From the NCBI GenBank assembly GCA_964036315.1, contig OZ038509.1, positions 34,347,499 through 34,411,498 on the forward strand: 64,000 nucleotides of DNA. Direction: 5' to 3'. The position numbers and the translations under genes are program-made. Positions 32,971-45,714 of this stretch are shown here, in pieces (position 1 is the stretch's first letter; each line of letters opens with the position of its first letter). The notes beneath the pieces are model-generated. The model had not been told where the DNA came from. It saw nothing but the letters and a program-made list of their open reading frames with translations, and searched no databases. This DNA is from Acanthosepion esculentum (lineage: Eukaryota > Mollusca > Cephalopoda > Sepiida > Sepiidae).

Positions 32971-34269
32971 AACTCAAAGATAAGCTTCTACGAGTGGGTC
33001 CACATTAAAGATGAGTGATTTTTTTTCTACCATGTAAATGAAAGGTCTCACAGCAACTCGGAAACTAGATAAGCAGCCACAGCGAATGGATGAACAACTT
33101 TGTCTTATCCACCTTATAGTCGTGAATTGGACCCCTCTTGGCCTCGTGGAGGAGGCAGTCAAAATGCAATTGTTCTCTCATGATGATGAGGAGAAATCCG
33201 TAGTTAAAAATATAGCAAATTCGTATTCAACTGCAGAATTCTACGATTGAGAAGGAACAATATAATGTTGAAACTTTTTTCCTCATTTTGTACGTTTCTA
33301 TTTTTAAATCCTTTTTAATTACAGAAGAAGAGTCGTTCATTTTTGTGTGACACTCGACTATATTCATCGGTTTGCCTCGATAAATTTAATCATGATTCAA
33401 ATATATAATTTATATTTCGTAAGAAGTAGAACCACGCAATATATCTCCTTATTACTGATGAACATTGGAAACAGTAGAACTCTGATACGGATCTATAATT
33501 CTATTTTCTGCGCAAGGTTATAACTGTTGATAAATTTGATTACACATAGGAACTATACATTGATTACAGGAAATACTTCATCAGTCACCAGAAGGGGTTG
33601 GCAAAATCCACTTAAGAAAATTAAGTTCTACAAAGAATATTTATCACGTATCGAAAAACGGAAAATCAATAAATACAGACAAATGAAATATAGACAAAAC
33701 GAAAAGTCAATACAGACAAATGAAAACCTGACAGTGTTGGAGTATTGCCCCATAACGATAACACTGGTTTACAAAGAAATGTAGGCAAGCATAAATTAAG
33801 TGCTCCAGCCTAAATTTGGGTACTGATTTCATATATGAAATCTGTTTTCACTCATCACATATAGTTTTTTTTAGTTATACATATATACATATGTGTAAAT
33901 GTTCTCAGGTAGAGTGAATCTGTATAGGAGACAAATGAATAAAAAGAGACAAGAAGAAAAACTGTTAAAATTTTCAACAACCACAAATATGTCGAACAAT
34001 TAAAAGAAAACGGCTAAATCCATCAACTCATGTTTTTGAAGATGTACACTACATACATCCATCACATTCCATAAGAATCTAATCACAATAATCTAAACAA
34101 TATTCTTTTATAAAAAAAGTCTTGAATATTAGTCGCTCACTTGACTTTTTGCCAGACTTAGAATTATGACATTTTGTATCCTGCACATGCTTTGGCAAAA
34201 CCTTTCAACCGCATGATGAACATTCATGAACGTTCTCACATTTTAAAGCCTTGATAAACCAATGGAATC
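32971..34269. other. No recognisable feature
   Basis: Short open frames without domains. Confidence 0.45.
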
Positions 34270-34710
34270 CTCGCCTTTGTATACAAACACGTGCAACAAA
34301 ATAAATCCTACATTGCCTTGATAAAGTACATCATGTTACAATTTTTGTGTACCACTGTATACTAGTGAGCAAACCCAAATGACTTGACTCACTTTATAGT
34401 TCCCCAAAAGAAGGTTAACCAATCAGGAGACGTGAAATATTCAATCCGTCGTGTATAAAGGCGACCATTTTGGTTTCTCTCTCCGAATAACCAGTTCCAA
34501 CCTGTCAGATGATCAGAGGTCCGTAGATCGGAACTACACTCTGCTACTTTATCGGGCTATCCACTGCTAGCCTGAACTACGCTTCCCTACTGTCTTCGAA
34601 ATATTCACTGCCAACCTCTGGATTCTATACTCAAAGACTACTGTCATCATGAACAACACCTCAGAGGACGAATTACGTCGGCTAAGAAAAGTTTTCCTCT
34701 TGTCTCTTTT
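34270..34710 (+). repeat. Hammerhead-like repeat, copy 2, split by a solo LTR
   Basis: Left part to 34,333 (CATTGCCTTGATAAAGTACATCA) and right part from 34,659 (CTCAGAGGACGAATTACGTC, GGCTAAGAAAAGTTTTCC) together match 12,205-12,290. The LTR at 34,334-34,658 lies between. Core boxes: TTGATAA (34,318-34,324), GAAT in place of GAAA, and GTC. Confidence 0.55.
34334..34658 (+). mobile_element. Solo LTR, copy B (325 bp)
   Basis: TGTTACAATTTTTGTGTACC ... GAACAACA, with TATAAA at 34,454-34,459. Flanked by CATCA (34,329-34,333) and CCTCA (34,659-34,663), a 5 bp duplication with one mismatch. The uninterrupted target CATCAGAGG is at 12,240. About 90% identical by eye to the LTR at 9757-10,068, with a 10 bp length difference near the start. 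Confidence 0.85.
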
Positions 34711-36019
34711 ATTCATATATACATATATATATAAAGTGTATACATGTACATGCATTTAACATTTTGGACATTGTGTTGTTTTCTAATTTTAGGAATTGTA
34801 TTCTTTTTTAAAGAAAAATGACATCATGGCCACTTTTGGCGGAATAGATTTCATTCTGGCTAAATTAAATCCTCTTTAAATTCAAATGACGGGTACGCAT
34901 GGGCGTAAGTATATATACATGATCAATGTTTATGATGTTTTTCATATTTTTTGTGAATGGCTATAGCTTCAATCACTTAAAAAGCCGAGGATGCATCAAC
35001 AAGGAAAATTCCTCTTGTTACGTGCGTGAGGAATTCCCGACAGTTGCATAGCTGTGAACAATTACTCCTCTCCTAAAAACTGCTTACTTTCATTATTTTG
35101 ATTCTAAAATTGTAGAACAGCATAAATCCTGAGTTCCACACATCTGTGGTAAAACCTGTTACAATGGACTAGCGTAGTTTCATGACAAGAAAGCAGCCTT
35201 AACGTTGCTGGTCCGAATGTCTAGAGAGAGTAATGAAGCCGTGCAGCTGATTGTTATTTTTTCCTAAGAAATACAACTAGTTTCAATGCTTAAAAAAAAA
35301 TCAAATATTCCAAGCTTCCTTCAGCTATGAGACCTGTTCCACTGTAGCCGGTCTTTTCTGAATACAATGTCCCTTTTTATTCAGTAGAAGGAAGACCTGA
35401 ATGACCTTGTCTATGATTTGTATCTATCTAGTAATTTTTCAAGTGTGGCTTAGATGTAGCACAAGGCCGAAAGTATGGGGTAACCAGTGAGTATCTAACT
35501 CATTATTCAGTCGTAAATGTTCTAGCAGGACAAGCTTGCTAATCATTACACCGCCTCGATGTGCCCTAGATTTGTACCTATCTAGGCAGCACTCAGAGCT
35601 CCTGGCATCACGGCTTAAGCAGTGAAATCTGATCATGGCAGATGTAAGGATAGCCAGTTACAGGGCACAAAACAAGAACTTCACCTCATTCTTCGGCATG
35701 GAAAACAGGTTGTGGTGCTTCAGAGATTATCTTAAATGGACTGAGAGTATGGAAAGCATTTAAGTCAGTCTGCCATGGCTTCCTTGGTAATACACAGATC
35801 TCAGATTACCAAGAAGTGAGTATATGGTATGACGAATGTTACTCAAAATTCACTTTCTTTATTCCCACATTTAAATTCTTCCCTGTGAACATCAGAGCAG
35901 TAAGTGAGAAAGGTTCCACCAAAATGGAAGGAAACTACCAAGGCCAGTGGCACTCCAGCATGACGGGGTACTTCTACTGGATGCTCCTACGCGACATACC
36001 GAATGCAAAGTATATGAAA
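34711..36019. other. No recognisable feature
   Basis: AT-rich then moderately GC (35,400-35,700); the latter may be transposon 3' sequence but I cannot name it. Confidence 0.4.
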
Positions 36020-36815
36020 AATAAACTCAATTCTGACTGTTCTGACTTAGCATGGTGCATGCAATATCAAGTGAGAAGCTTTCTCGTTTTGACGTCGATT
36101 TGTTTAATGTCAGCTATAGTCTAGTTAATGATGTTGAACATGTATTGCACCACGGAGATAGCCAAGTGTTTATGGTTGATATTCTGTATTGTGAATTCAA
36201 CTCGCTATTCAACACCAGACGCATACGACAGCAGCATTCTTTTCTTAATTTTTCTTTCATTTGGGTATGCTTTATTCCATCCCCTTCACTGATTCTTAGA
36301 TATTTATAGGTTTCTTCTTGTTCCAGTTCCCTAATCTTTGTGATAAAATCTAGATCTATTGAGTGTGTTACTGAAATTCTCTGTTTCTTGAATGTTACTT
36401 TTACACATTTATCTAATCCGAAACTCATACATATATCATCACTGAAACATTTTACAGTATTGAGGATAGCCTTCAGATCATTGTCGTCTTTGGAAAAGAG
36501 TTTGAGATCATCCCTGTGGAGTAGGTGATTAAATACGTTCTTGTTTAGCTACTATTGTTTAGTTCATGAGAAATGGGGATTAAGGACAGATAAAACAGAA
36601 GGGGTGGCACAGTCTCCTTGAAAGATTCCTCGTCGGATATTCAGGCGCCTGGAGTTGGCAGCGCATTTGGTATTTTTGGGTATTAATGTTGTTTTCCACA
36701 ATCTCATTTAAGAAAATTTACTATCACTGAGGAGAATTTGTACATTTCCAAAGCCTGAATTGATGACCAATGGTAAAACCAAAAATTGGGTATCGTGTCA
36801 CATCCTGGGGCTTTC
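36020..36815 (-). pseudogene. Non-LTR retrotransposon RT fragment
   Basis: Minus strand in order: G-C-D-T-I-P-N-F-W-F-Y-H-W, E-M-Y-K-F-S-S-V-I-V-N-F-L, N-I-R-R-G-I-F-Q-G-D (RT domain 4), L-H-R-D-D-L-K-L-F-S-K-D-D (the YxDD box, degenerate at Tyr-Met), MSFGLDKCVKVTFKKQRIS, E-T-Y-K-Y-L-R-I (YLG region) and K-T-R-K-L-L-T. This type is often labelled R2-like in invertebrate annotations; the clade is unconfirmed. Stops and frameshifts occur near 36,080, 36,500 and 36,580. Different family from the LINE ends elsewhere. Confidence 0.8.
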
Positions 36816-36877
36816 AATTTTTGGGATTTCATTAGAGCTTACCTAACATTATTCTTGGTTATATTTTTCCATACTTT

Positions 36878-36912
<35 letters not shown>

Positions 36913-36930
36913 CTTCTTCTTCTTCTTCTT

Positions 36931-36996
<66 letters not shown>

Positions 36997-36998
36997 TA
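36878..36998. repeat. (TTG)n-(TTC)n-(TTA)n compound microsatellite
   Basis: Three trinucleotide tracts in series, each differing at the third position, 13-14 units each. Confidence 0.95.
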
Positions 36999-37039
36999 CA
37001 ATCTATTTGATCGGTAGTCTGATACAATCCTTTACCATT

Positions 37040-37170
37040 TGCGTGTGGTGTAATGTACACTTGCACGGAATGGAAAATCAAAACCGAACTTGTTGCATTA
37101 TCTTACGCGCAAATACTCATGGGAAATGTATGAATCCTCTTTTTCTCCTCAATCTATGCGTGAAATAGCA
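37040..37170 (+). mobile_element. Possible third copy of the SINE tail
   Basis: GTGTGGTGTAATG ... GGAAAATCAAAACCGAACTT ... TTACGCGCAAATACTCATGG resembles the tRNA-like part and tail of the 26.3 and 41.7 kb SINEs. No 5S head is seen upstream. Confidence 0.45.
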
Positions 37171-37649
37171 GTGTAGACTGGGCCCTCTTGATATGATTGG
37201 TAACCAGTCTAGGAAAAGATAACTCTGAATTCCAAAGAGTAAATGGCGCTGACGCTGCGATAAATAAAAATAACTTAAATAAGATCTCTATTATATTTTA
37301 TCCAAAGTGCTTCATCAAAAAAAAAAAAAAGAAAAAAAAAGCAACCCATTGAACAACAGTTGTGTAAAGAGCCATGTAGTGGTTTATGCGTTCATTCAAT
37401 TGTTTTTGTTAAAATCCTTTAACAAGTTTTTTACCTGAGACCTGAGATAAAGGAAGGGTTTTCTTAGGAACCAGGTTAAAAAAAAAAACAGTCACAGGTA
37501 AAAAAGAAACAAGACATGGTTAGTGGACAAAATCTAAGCGGACAAAGTCCTAGCCAATTATTCCAAAAGTAGGCAAAAACCCAGTCTCATAAATAAATTG
37601 AAAAGTTAAGGAACATTTCATTCGAATTGTAATGTCAAATTTACGTTCT

Positions 37650-37925
37650 TCACGTAAAGTTGGATCTTATGGGACTTTAGGTTTCCTTAATTATGAAATA
37701 TATCGAATATGTATCCGTACAATTGTTAGAAAACGTTTTGTACGGTTTAATTTATCTTCGTATAATATCATCGTGGTTTGTTTGGCGCAAACATTCTTCT
37801 TAAGGCTTTCTTCACATAAATGGGATATCAGGATTCCTCAACTATAAAATATATCGAATATGCGATATTGGCAATATTAGAAAACGTTTTTTTAGAGGTT
37901 GGATTGATTTACTATGAATTTTTGT
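37650..37925 (+). repeat. Degenerate ~150 bp tandem pair
   Basis: AAATATATCGAATATG and TTAGAAAACGTTTT occur in the same order in both halves. Confidence 0.65.
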
Positions 37926-39980
37926 TTCAAACAGAGCGGACCCATAAACTCGTTAAGTACCCGATAGAAATATTACCGGCCACTACAAATTAATTGTGAC
38001 TTTTTTCTAGCCAGAGTTGTGACTTTTTCCTGTGACTTTATTACCGGCCACGACAGTTTCACACAGTAATATTTTTTTAATCGTTAATAAACTGAACGAC
38101 CGTGGATCTTGTTAATATTTTTATCTGTTTCATTTTTGATCATTCTCACGGCGCCAATTCTTCTCGGTCGTATAACAGTAGTTTTAAGGTGACACATTTT
38201 TTCGGTTCCAATTTCAAGATATTTTTTGCCATATTCTTTAACATATATTTCTTCTGAAGGCGCTGCCATAACACTGAGAAGGAATTTTTTCTTTGTAGCA
38301 TTTATTAATCACAATGACACGTCTATTATTTTTGTTTATATGTCTGTCAGTACGAAGACCCAATAAAATGACTATTTCAAGCTGATATTCATAATTCACA
38401 GTTATTATATATTAATACGCTTGTCACGTTTGTTGCAGTGGCAAAGCGAAAGAGAGGAGCACATAGAGAGTTCAACAGAAAGAGCGAGAAAGACGTAGAA
38501 AAACAAAAAAGAGAGTGTGACCCAGAGAGATTGGAAGGGGGTCATCAAAGATAAAGGCATTTGTTTGTAATGTGGTGTTGAATCATATTACGTAACCGAA
38601 CGATTGACAACAAATGTTGTCGCTTAAATGCAAATGACCTTTCGAAATTAAAATCTTCCTTTTATTTGCTTATTCTTATCTTCGTAAATACTCTTTTCAT
38701 TTCATACATGTATATTTCATTGTAGCATAATTTGTCCGTTCCATAAAATTCAGCTTTCATCGGACGGTTGTGATCGACTTTAATTCACCGTGTGTTTTTG
38801 TTTTTATTATTTTAAATAAACTAATGCTTTCTCCATCATAGCGGCTGGCAGAGGATAGAAAAAAAAATTGTTTATAGTTACGTTGTTCTGGAATTGTCAT
38901 CATTGGCCGACTGAACTTGCTTTGTTTCAATTATTGTTTCCCTTAGATTGAACTTACCATTTCTTTTTATACTATAATGTATTTCAGTGTTATCCAATAA
39001 ATCTTTCGTTAAATCTAAAACTTTCAACACTGTTTTCCTTATCGCTGATTTAAAAAAAAATCATTTTACTGTATGACATAAAAAAGCAATCAAGTGTGTG
39101 ATTTTTATGTAGTAAGAGTTGAAATTAATAGCAGCCGTTATTCACGTTTAACTGTTGTTTGAATTAGTTAAGACTTTAAGGAAGATATTTTATTATCTGG
39201 GCTCACAGAAGTTTGTGTTGCTTGTAGTTGATGATTTAAGAGATGTTCAATGTTCGTACTTACGTATGTGTGTGCGTGTGTGTGTATGTGTCATAGCGTC
39301 TTTATAGCGTTTCCCCTTAAAGGGACAAACGCGACCTTTCCACAGAACTACCTTGCTGTGCGTCTGAGAAGACAGGAAAGATAAAAAAATTGAAGATGTT
39401 GCTTGGTATTTATAATGTTGAATGTCACGTGATAGGCTCGAAACACATAGACAGATTTTTGGCTGAATTGTATTTTCGTTCAGGTCAGAATCTAGGACAA
39501 ATATAATTCGGACGTAGTTGAAAACATGATGTTAGTATTAATTGACCAATCAGGTATCAGAGAAATATCAAGGCTCTGCAATCCACTCTTTGCACAAAAG
39601 TTATTTTCAGCTATTTGAAATGATGTAGAATTAGAATTATACAACATCATCGACTTTAATATAGCGTGTTTTTTTTTAATAATTCTTAAAATATATTCTA
39701 AATAAAATTTAGATTATCTTAAAAAATAAAACGCAAATAGTACGTATATATCCGTAAACCACAACTGAACTTAATTTTCTGGGTCACATGTCCATAAGAT
39801 ATGAGTAATCAATCCAAAATTAGGACACTTACGTGTGGATGTGTTAAACATCTAAACTACAATATTTGTACGAAAATGAAATATAACTGAAATTGAATAG
39901 AGTATTTAAAAGTATTCATGGGCAAAATAAAAATAAAAATAAAAATCTGTATATTACTTCGATTTTTACGCTTGGTCGAG

Positions 39981-39984
<4 letters not shown>
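37926..39984. other. No recognisable feature
   Basis: Contains short TTACCGGCCAC repeats near 37,970-38,060 and a GA-rich patch near 38,450. No supported gene. Confidence 0.45.

Positions 39985-40013
<29 letters not shown>
39985..40013. repeat. (GA)n microsatellite
   Basis: GA run; text around it (GAGAGTAAAACAGAAAGAG) resembles 38,450-38,520. Confidence 0.9.
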
Positions 40014-40015
<2 letters not shown>

Positions 40016-40599
40016 CCTAGAGAGTAAAACAGAAAGAGTGCTGCACAGAGACGGATTAGATCAGGTCATCTTAGATAATGTCGTGAGGAGTTTAATCCTG
40101 TTTCGTGACCTAACAATGTGTTCAGTATTTCTGAAAGGGATTTTTAAATGAATGTCACTTTTCTATAACTATATCTGGGAATGGACATGGGTTGAGGCGT
40201 AAAGAGGTCAGCATTAAAAAAATGATTCGTAAATATTTGTGATTTACACGAGTCCTGTTACTGATTATTATTATAAATGTTCGTGATTATTTTTAGCTGT
40301 TTATTCCTTTAATTCAATCAGTCAGTCAAGTGCCATATGTGATACCACGCTTGAGCAATCAGATTTCTTTCCATTCATGACTGACTAGGCAGATTTTCCC
40401 GCAGGAGGTTCCTATTTATTTCTGTGGTAGACTGGTTACCAACCAAGGCTACAGTATCCAGTCCCTCCTGCTATTCAACCCAAATTTAGGAAATTTCGGT
40501 AATTTTGACAAGGTAGGAAAATTCAGAAACTATGAAATAAAAGTCGACTGAAAATTTATTTTAGGGCTGTTCTGGAGTGAGGATTTGGGTGCTAGGACC

Positions 40600-40850
40600 C
40601 CTCTCCAACTTTTTAAATAAGTGACAATCGTGGGGTCCAGATAAAACCTCACTACAACAATACCTGTGCCTTTCTTTCCGGAGTGGTGGTGGTGGGGGCT
40701 ACCCTCTATAAGTTTAAATAAGTATTAACTAAAAAATGAATGGGTCCAGTCCAGAGAAAACTTCATTGCAACAATACCATGGCCGTACTTTCTGGATTGG
40801 GGGATGGGGGTTAGGGGGCTAAGCCCCCTCCCCGCCAATATTTTAAAATA
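40600..40850 (+). repeat. Degenerate ~110 bp tandem pair
   Basis: GGGGTCCAGATAAAACCTCA ... CTTTCCGGAGTGG and GGGTCCAGTCCAGAGAAAAC ... TTTCTGGATTGGG are diverged copies, each followed by G-rich text and AAATAAG. Confidence 0.7.
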
Positions 40851-41138
40851 ATTTTTTTAATAAGTATTTAATTACTATACTGAATTATTTTCATGCAAAT
40901 AAAATCGATTCATCTAAGTTAAAATTAAGTTCTTGTATCTTCTTACCAAATTATTTCAATGAAAAGTAGTAAATAAATTAAGTTTTAGATAGTTATTTAT
41001 TTTTAAAAATGCAAAAATTATATAGCCTCATTTCTATTTCAAAAATATAGGGGAGGGGTATTAGCAAATAATCACTATTAATCAGATAAAAATAATGACT
41101 GAAAAAAAAATGTTCGATGAAATTGATGCTAATTGTCG

Positions 41139-41447
41139 TCAACTATAATTAGAAGTATTCACTACTATTTCTCTAGTATTTTCGTCTCCAAGGTCAAGAT
41201 CTACCAGTTTGTCCATCTCGCAACCGGATAAGACACAAGGGCGATGTTTAAAGTGGGTATTTAAGCCGCGCCGTACAAAAATTCGCAATTCCCCTCGGCA
41301 CTCCCTCCGGCGCCGGGCAATAATCCTAGCCACCTCCCGAGAGTGAGGTACTGCCTGAGGAGAAAGTCCCCTGGAGTTAGGGCTAATATTCAAAGAATAC
41401 CAATCCCAACCAAGGTCAAGATTAGTTTTAACCTCCAGCTGTATCAA
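41139..41447 (-). other. Unrecognised open frame, Arg-rich, locally GC-rich
   Basis: A 102-codon minus-strand frame with a basic stretch (ARIIARRRRECRGELRIFVRR) in a locally GC-richer island. I see no known domain, signal or partner. It may be the 5' part of an old retroelement or chance. Confidence 0.2.
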
Positions 41448-41729
41448 CTGTTATTATATACGGTAGAGATTTGCATATGAATACAACACTAATAATATAG
41501 AATAATTGAATATATTTTCTTTTCATAAAACACCCGTTTTTTCACTACCGTTTTACCTCACTGTGGCGCTATTTGATTCGCCCAAATATTTCTCGACTTC
41601 TTTTCCTAGTAGTTATTTTTATATTCTCCCAGCTTATCACAAGAAAATCGAATATCGAATATCTGCAACGTGGTAAGGGGACGCTTTCTTAAACGTCAAA
41701 ATTCAACATCCTGGTTTTTACCTACAAAC

Positions 41730-41955
41730 GTCTTACGGGCATATCACGTTGAAATACTGTTTCTCGTCCGATCACTGAAGTTAAGCAACATCGATCTTGG
41801 TCAGTATATATATGGGTAAACGCTTGGGAGTTCCAATCCCTGGTTCGTTATATTCCATTACACGCAAATATCATTGGGTAAGATATTAATAATTCGTTCC
41901 TCCAGTTATGGATTAAATAATAAAATCTGTATAAATAATATCATTATTATCTCAA
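41730..41955 (+). mobile_element. 5S rRNA-headed SINE, copy 2
   Basis: 41,730-41,828 matches 5S rRNA: GTCTTACGGGCATATCACGT, TCTCGTCCGATCACTGAAGT, TAAGCAACATCGATCTTGGT and ATGGGTAAACGCTTGGGA. It then jumps directly to the tail (GTTCCAATCCCTGGTTCGTT ... ATATCATTATTAT), lacking the tRNA-like A-box part of the 26.3 kb copy. The first 60 bases are closer to a standard invertebrate 5S than copy 1. Confidence 0.8.
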
Positions 41956-42146
41956 AAAATATTTTTCTGGCTTTAAATAACCTTTAAAAGATTGATAAGT
42001 CATAATAAAAACCATGATCACCAGTAAAGAATAGCTCGGCCACTTTAGGAATGTGATAAAGGAAGACAATGGAATAAAAATCATGAAGCAACTATAAGGG
42101 CACATCTTTTCTTTAATAAATTTACCGAATACGACAGCTGGCCGAC

Positions 42147-42199
42147 CATGCGAGAATACCAGAATAGAATCAGTTGTTGTATTCTGCTATTCTCGCATG
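42147..42199. repeat. Inverted repeat, 20 bp arms
   Basis: CATGCGAGAATACCAGAATA pairs with TATTCTGCTATTCTCGCATG with one mismatch, 13-base loop. Confidence 0.85.
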
Positions 42200-43192
42200 T
42201 CCTTTAGTCTCCGAACTGGTGCGTCTACTTACATTTATATCTTCGTCAGCCTATGAATTTTTCAGCCGACCCTCGTATTATAAAATTTTTATTTTACTAT
42301 TTTAAAAATGTTAGACTTGTATAAATGTTTAATAGTTTAGGTTGTTTTTTATAATATACGTTTTTAGAGAAGTGTATTTTTAGTAAGGCCAGACAGTTTG
42401 TGTAAAAATTGTTAGATTTTTATGACCTTTTTCGGCTCAGTAGTTGAAACCCGTCAAAATTTGTGAAGTATCCATCTCCAGTTCATGGAAAATTATTTTT
42501 TCGTATATACTGACGAATGAGACGTGGTGTCAAGCTCTACAAACATCCCGAATATTGGGGCAGGTAAGTGAGCCTAATTTTTATAATAAGTAGAGCTCAG
42601 GCCAGTAGAGGCGATGAGAAGACTTTTGACAGCAAGGAGACAAAGCAAGTTGTCAACATCAGTGAAGGAATCAGTTACCGGCCAGCCACAGAGAGACCAA
42701 AAGTTCAAGTGAAAATTCTCTTGTGGTTGAATAACCAAGAACGAAAATAATTCTATGGAATTTTTCAAGCACGAACTTTGTATAGTTAAAAGGAACTTTT
42801 TAAAAAAATACTGTATGTCCCAGAGACGCTCGTTGGGTAAGTCAAAGTAGGTCTTTTCGTTTTTCGCAAAGGTTGTTGCACATTTATTTTTTTACTACCT
42901 TGTATTGTTTTCTCTTTTTGTTATTTCCAAAATCCTTGTCTTCTCACAAACTGTAATTTGCTTCCATATCTACTGGTAATCTTTCTATCAGAAATTGTAA
43001 TCCTGCCTTAATAGGTGCACAAAAGGAAATTTTTGTGCAAAATTTGTATTTGTATCGTTTTTTAATTGTGTAAATGAATGTGTTTTTCCTTTTAGAATTT
43101 TACACAGAAGTTGTCTTGTTTTGTAATTTCTACTAAGTTTTTGTGTCTGGCCCAAGAACTTAGATGTGGTAGAGAATAACATTTTTACAGTA
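42200..43192. other. No recognisable feature
   Basis: Two short opposite open frames at 42,570-42,770 have no domains. Confidence 0.45.
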
Positions 43193-43253
<61 letters not shown>

Positions 43254-43290
43254 GTCTGTCTATTTATCTATCTGTCTATCTATCTATCTG

Positions 43291-43323
<33 letters not shown>

Positions 43324-43594
43324 TTATCTATCTATCTATCTGTTTGTCTATTTATCTATCTATCTGTCTGTCTATTTATCTATCTATCTGTTTATCTATC
43401 TGTCTGTCTATTTATCTATCTATCTGTCTATCTATCTGTATGTCTATTTATCTATCTATCTGTCTGTATATTTATCTATCTATCTGTTTATCTATCTGTC
43501 TGTCTATTTATCTATCTATCTGTCTATCTATCTATCTATCTATTTATCTATCTATCTGTTTATCTATCTGTCTGTCTATTTATCTATCTATCTG

Positions 43595-43634
<40 letters not shown>

Positions 43635-43635
43635 C
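43193..43635. repeat. Large (TATC)n array with TGTC/TTTA variants
   Basis: About 440 bp. After a pure block, variants recur as TATTTATCTATCTATCTGTC in a higher-order period of roughly 30-60 bp. All forward frames stay open because no stop fits the tetramer, so the Ser-Ile-Tyr-Leu open frames are artefacts. Confidence 0.95.
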
Positions 43636-44334
43636 ATACACACACACACACATATGCGTATGTGTGGGGGGATTTTTTAAATTGCTTTTTTAATCAAATG
43701 TTATGTTTTATTACTATAAATGTTATTTTTATGGGGTACATGAGTTTCAGTTGTTATGATAGATTTTTATGAAATATATAATATTATAATGACGATGATT
43801 GATGATTTGTATGGTTGTTCGATAATTTGATATCATAGAAAAGATAACATTTTCTATGTTAAACCTCGTTTTTCAAATACCAGAACATTTTATTTTTTTT
43901 AATTTCAAGTTGTTGATAAACAGGTTTTCTGTAACTTATAAACAGTTTGGTTTGAAAATAATTCTAAAAGACTATGGTCACGTTACAAAAATCTCTATAA
44001 ATTGTATGCCAAGCTTATAATCTGAGCTGAAGTTATGCTGTTTAAATATTTCCATATATTTGGAGTATTTTTAGGAGGACTTGCTTTGCCCATTAATGAC
44101 AAATATAAGAACAAGTTTGGTCAAACCTGTCGCAGTAGGCCAATCATGAAAACACAGGAATAAAGAAATATCAAAATTAAATTTATCAGCGGTGCTTTTT
44201 AAATCAGACAGACATTATTTCTTATTGCTAGAAACTCTGTTCTAACTGGGTAATTGTTATCTGTTTTTGTAAACAGTGAAATTAATAACAACCGGTCTAC
44301 ATCTTCATGTCCGACTGAAAAAAAAAATTCTTCC
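43636..44334. other. No recognisable feature
   Basis: AT-rich. Confidence 0.5.
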
Positions 44335-44425
44335 GTCAGGAATCTTGTTTCTGATATAGGAGCGGTTTCCATGTTCAAAAAGTGATACAGGTTCGATTCC
44401 TGTTGTGAGGCACTATTTTATTATT
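44335..44425 (+). mobile_element. tRNA-like SINE head
   Basis: Perfect B box GGTTCGATTCC (about 44,391-44,401) followed by TGTTGTGAGGCAC, with a weak A-box region upstream (GATATAGGAGCGGTTTCC). Not foldable into a complete tRNA by eye, so a SINE or tRNA pseudogene. Confidence 0.5.
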
Positions 44426-44559
44426 TTGTAAGATTTCTCGATCTAGCCGCGTTGCTAATAATTTTGCTGTTTAAGAAAATACATTCCAGGGATATCAATT
44501 CAAACACGTATATTCAATAAAATAAAAATAACGTTTATAACAATAAGAAATAATGTCGG

Positions 44560-44564
<5 letters not shown>

Positions 44565-44637
<73 letters not shown>
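44565..44637. repeat. (TA)n microsatellite
   Basis: TA run. Confidence 0.95.
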
Positions 44638-44640
<3 letters not shown>

Positions 44641-44990
44641 AAAACAAACCAACCCGTTGGTAAAGCGTTAGAGAACAACACTACTAAGCTTGCCGAAGAA
44701 AAAAATCTATGAAAAGGAAAAAAAAGAAACCTTCTCAAAAACGTCTAAATAATATTCCGAAAAGCTAATGAATTTTTCAGAGATAAACAAGAGACAAGCG
44801 TGTTTTTCGCAAATTGATGCGTGATTTTGTTTGAAGATCAGATATATGTATAAAAAAAGTTTAATCTTGCATAAAACATTTTTATTTGATATATCTTGCC
44901 AACACATTTTACATTGTCCATAACACTCTCATTGATAGTGTTACACACAAAAGAAGCACACAAGCATAAACAAAGACAAACACACACACG

Positions 44991-44995
<5 letters not shown>

Positions 44996-45075
<80 letters not shown>
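44996..45075. repeat. (TA)n microsatellite with CA flanks
   Basis: TA run with CACACA text on both sides. Confidence 0.95.
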
Positions 45076-45081
<6 letters not shown>

Positions 45082-45714
45082 GGGAAAAAATACAAAGAAA
45101 CAAAACACACACGCATATATACACACACATACAGACACATATATATATCAAATATGTTTCAGCTATGAAATCAAAACATGCTTTATTTTTTATATTTTTA
45201 AAACATTTATTATTTTTCCATTTATCATCTGTCAACTTTGCTTATTATTTACCGCTTTAATTTTAAAAGCAATCTAAAATGTGCCGGTTTTGGCAAATCT
45301 TTAAAAAATGTTCACTGATATACAAGCCATTACAATTTAAATCAAAAGTAATCTTTCTGAAGTCGCAACTAAACGCTCCTAATGACATGGAGAAAACTCT
45401 AAAATGGTGTTTACAATATAATGTTCAGGAATGCCATTAATATGTTACGATGCCAGAACCTGTCAAACAAGGAATATATTCTTACGATCTTTGTAACCAC
45501 ACGGAAGCATAAATTCAAATTTTGCTGGTGTCATAAAAATAACTTTTCGTTATAGTGTGACAATCAACTCATAATAAAAGCAGTTGAGGTTAGATAGCAA
45601 ACTTTTGTCAATCAACTACTGGAGGCATTTTCAGTACAGCATTGAAGAAATGCAAGAGGAGTGGATGGTCCTAGTCTGGGAATGCCTCGCATGCAAGATC
45701 TGATAGTATTACTA

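Noticed and set aside
43166..43772. Long Ser-Ile-Tyr-Leu open frames (up to 175 codons)
   Set aside because: The TATC tetramer contains no stop in any forward frame, so these are automatic.
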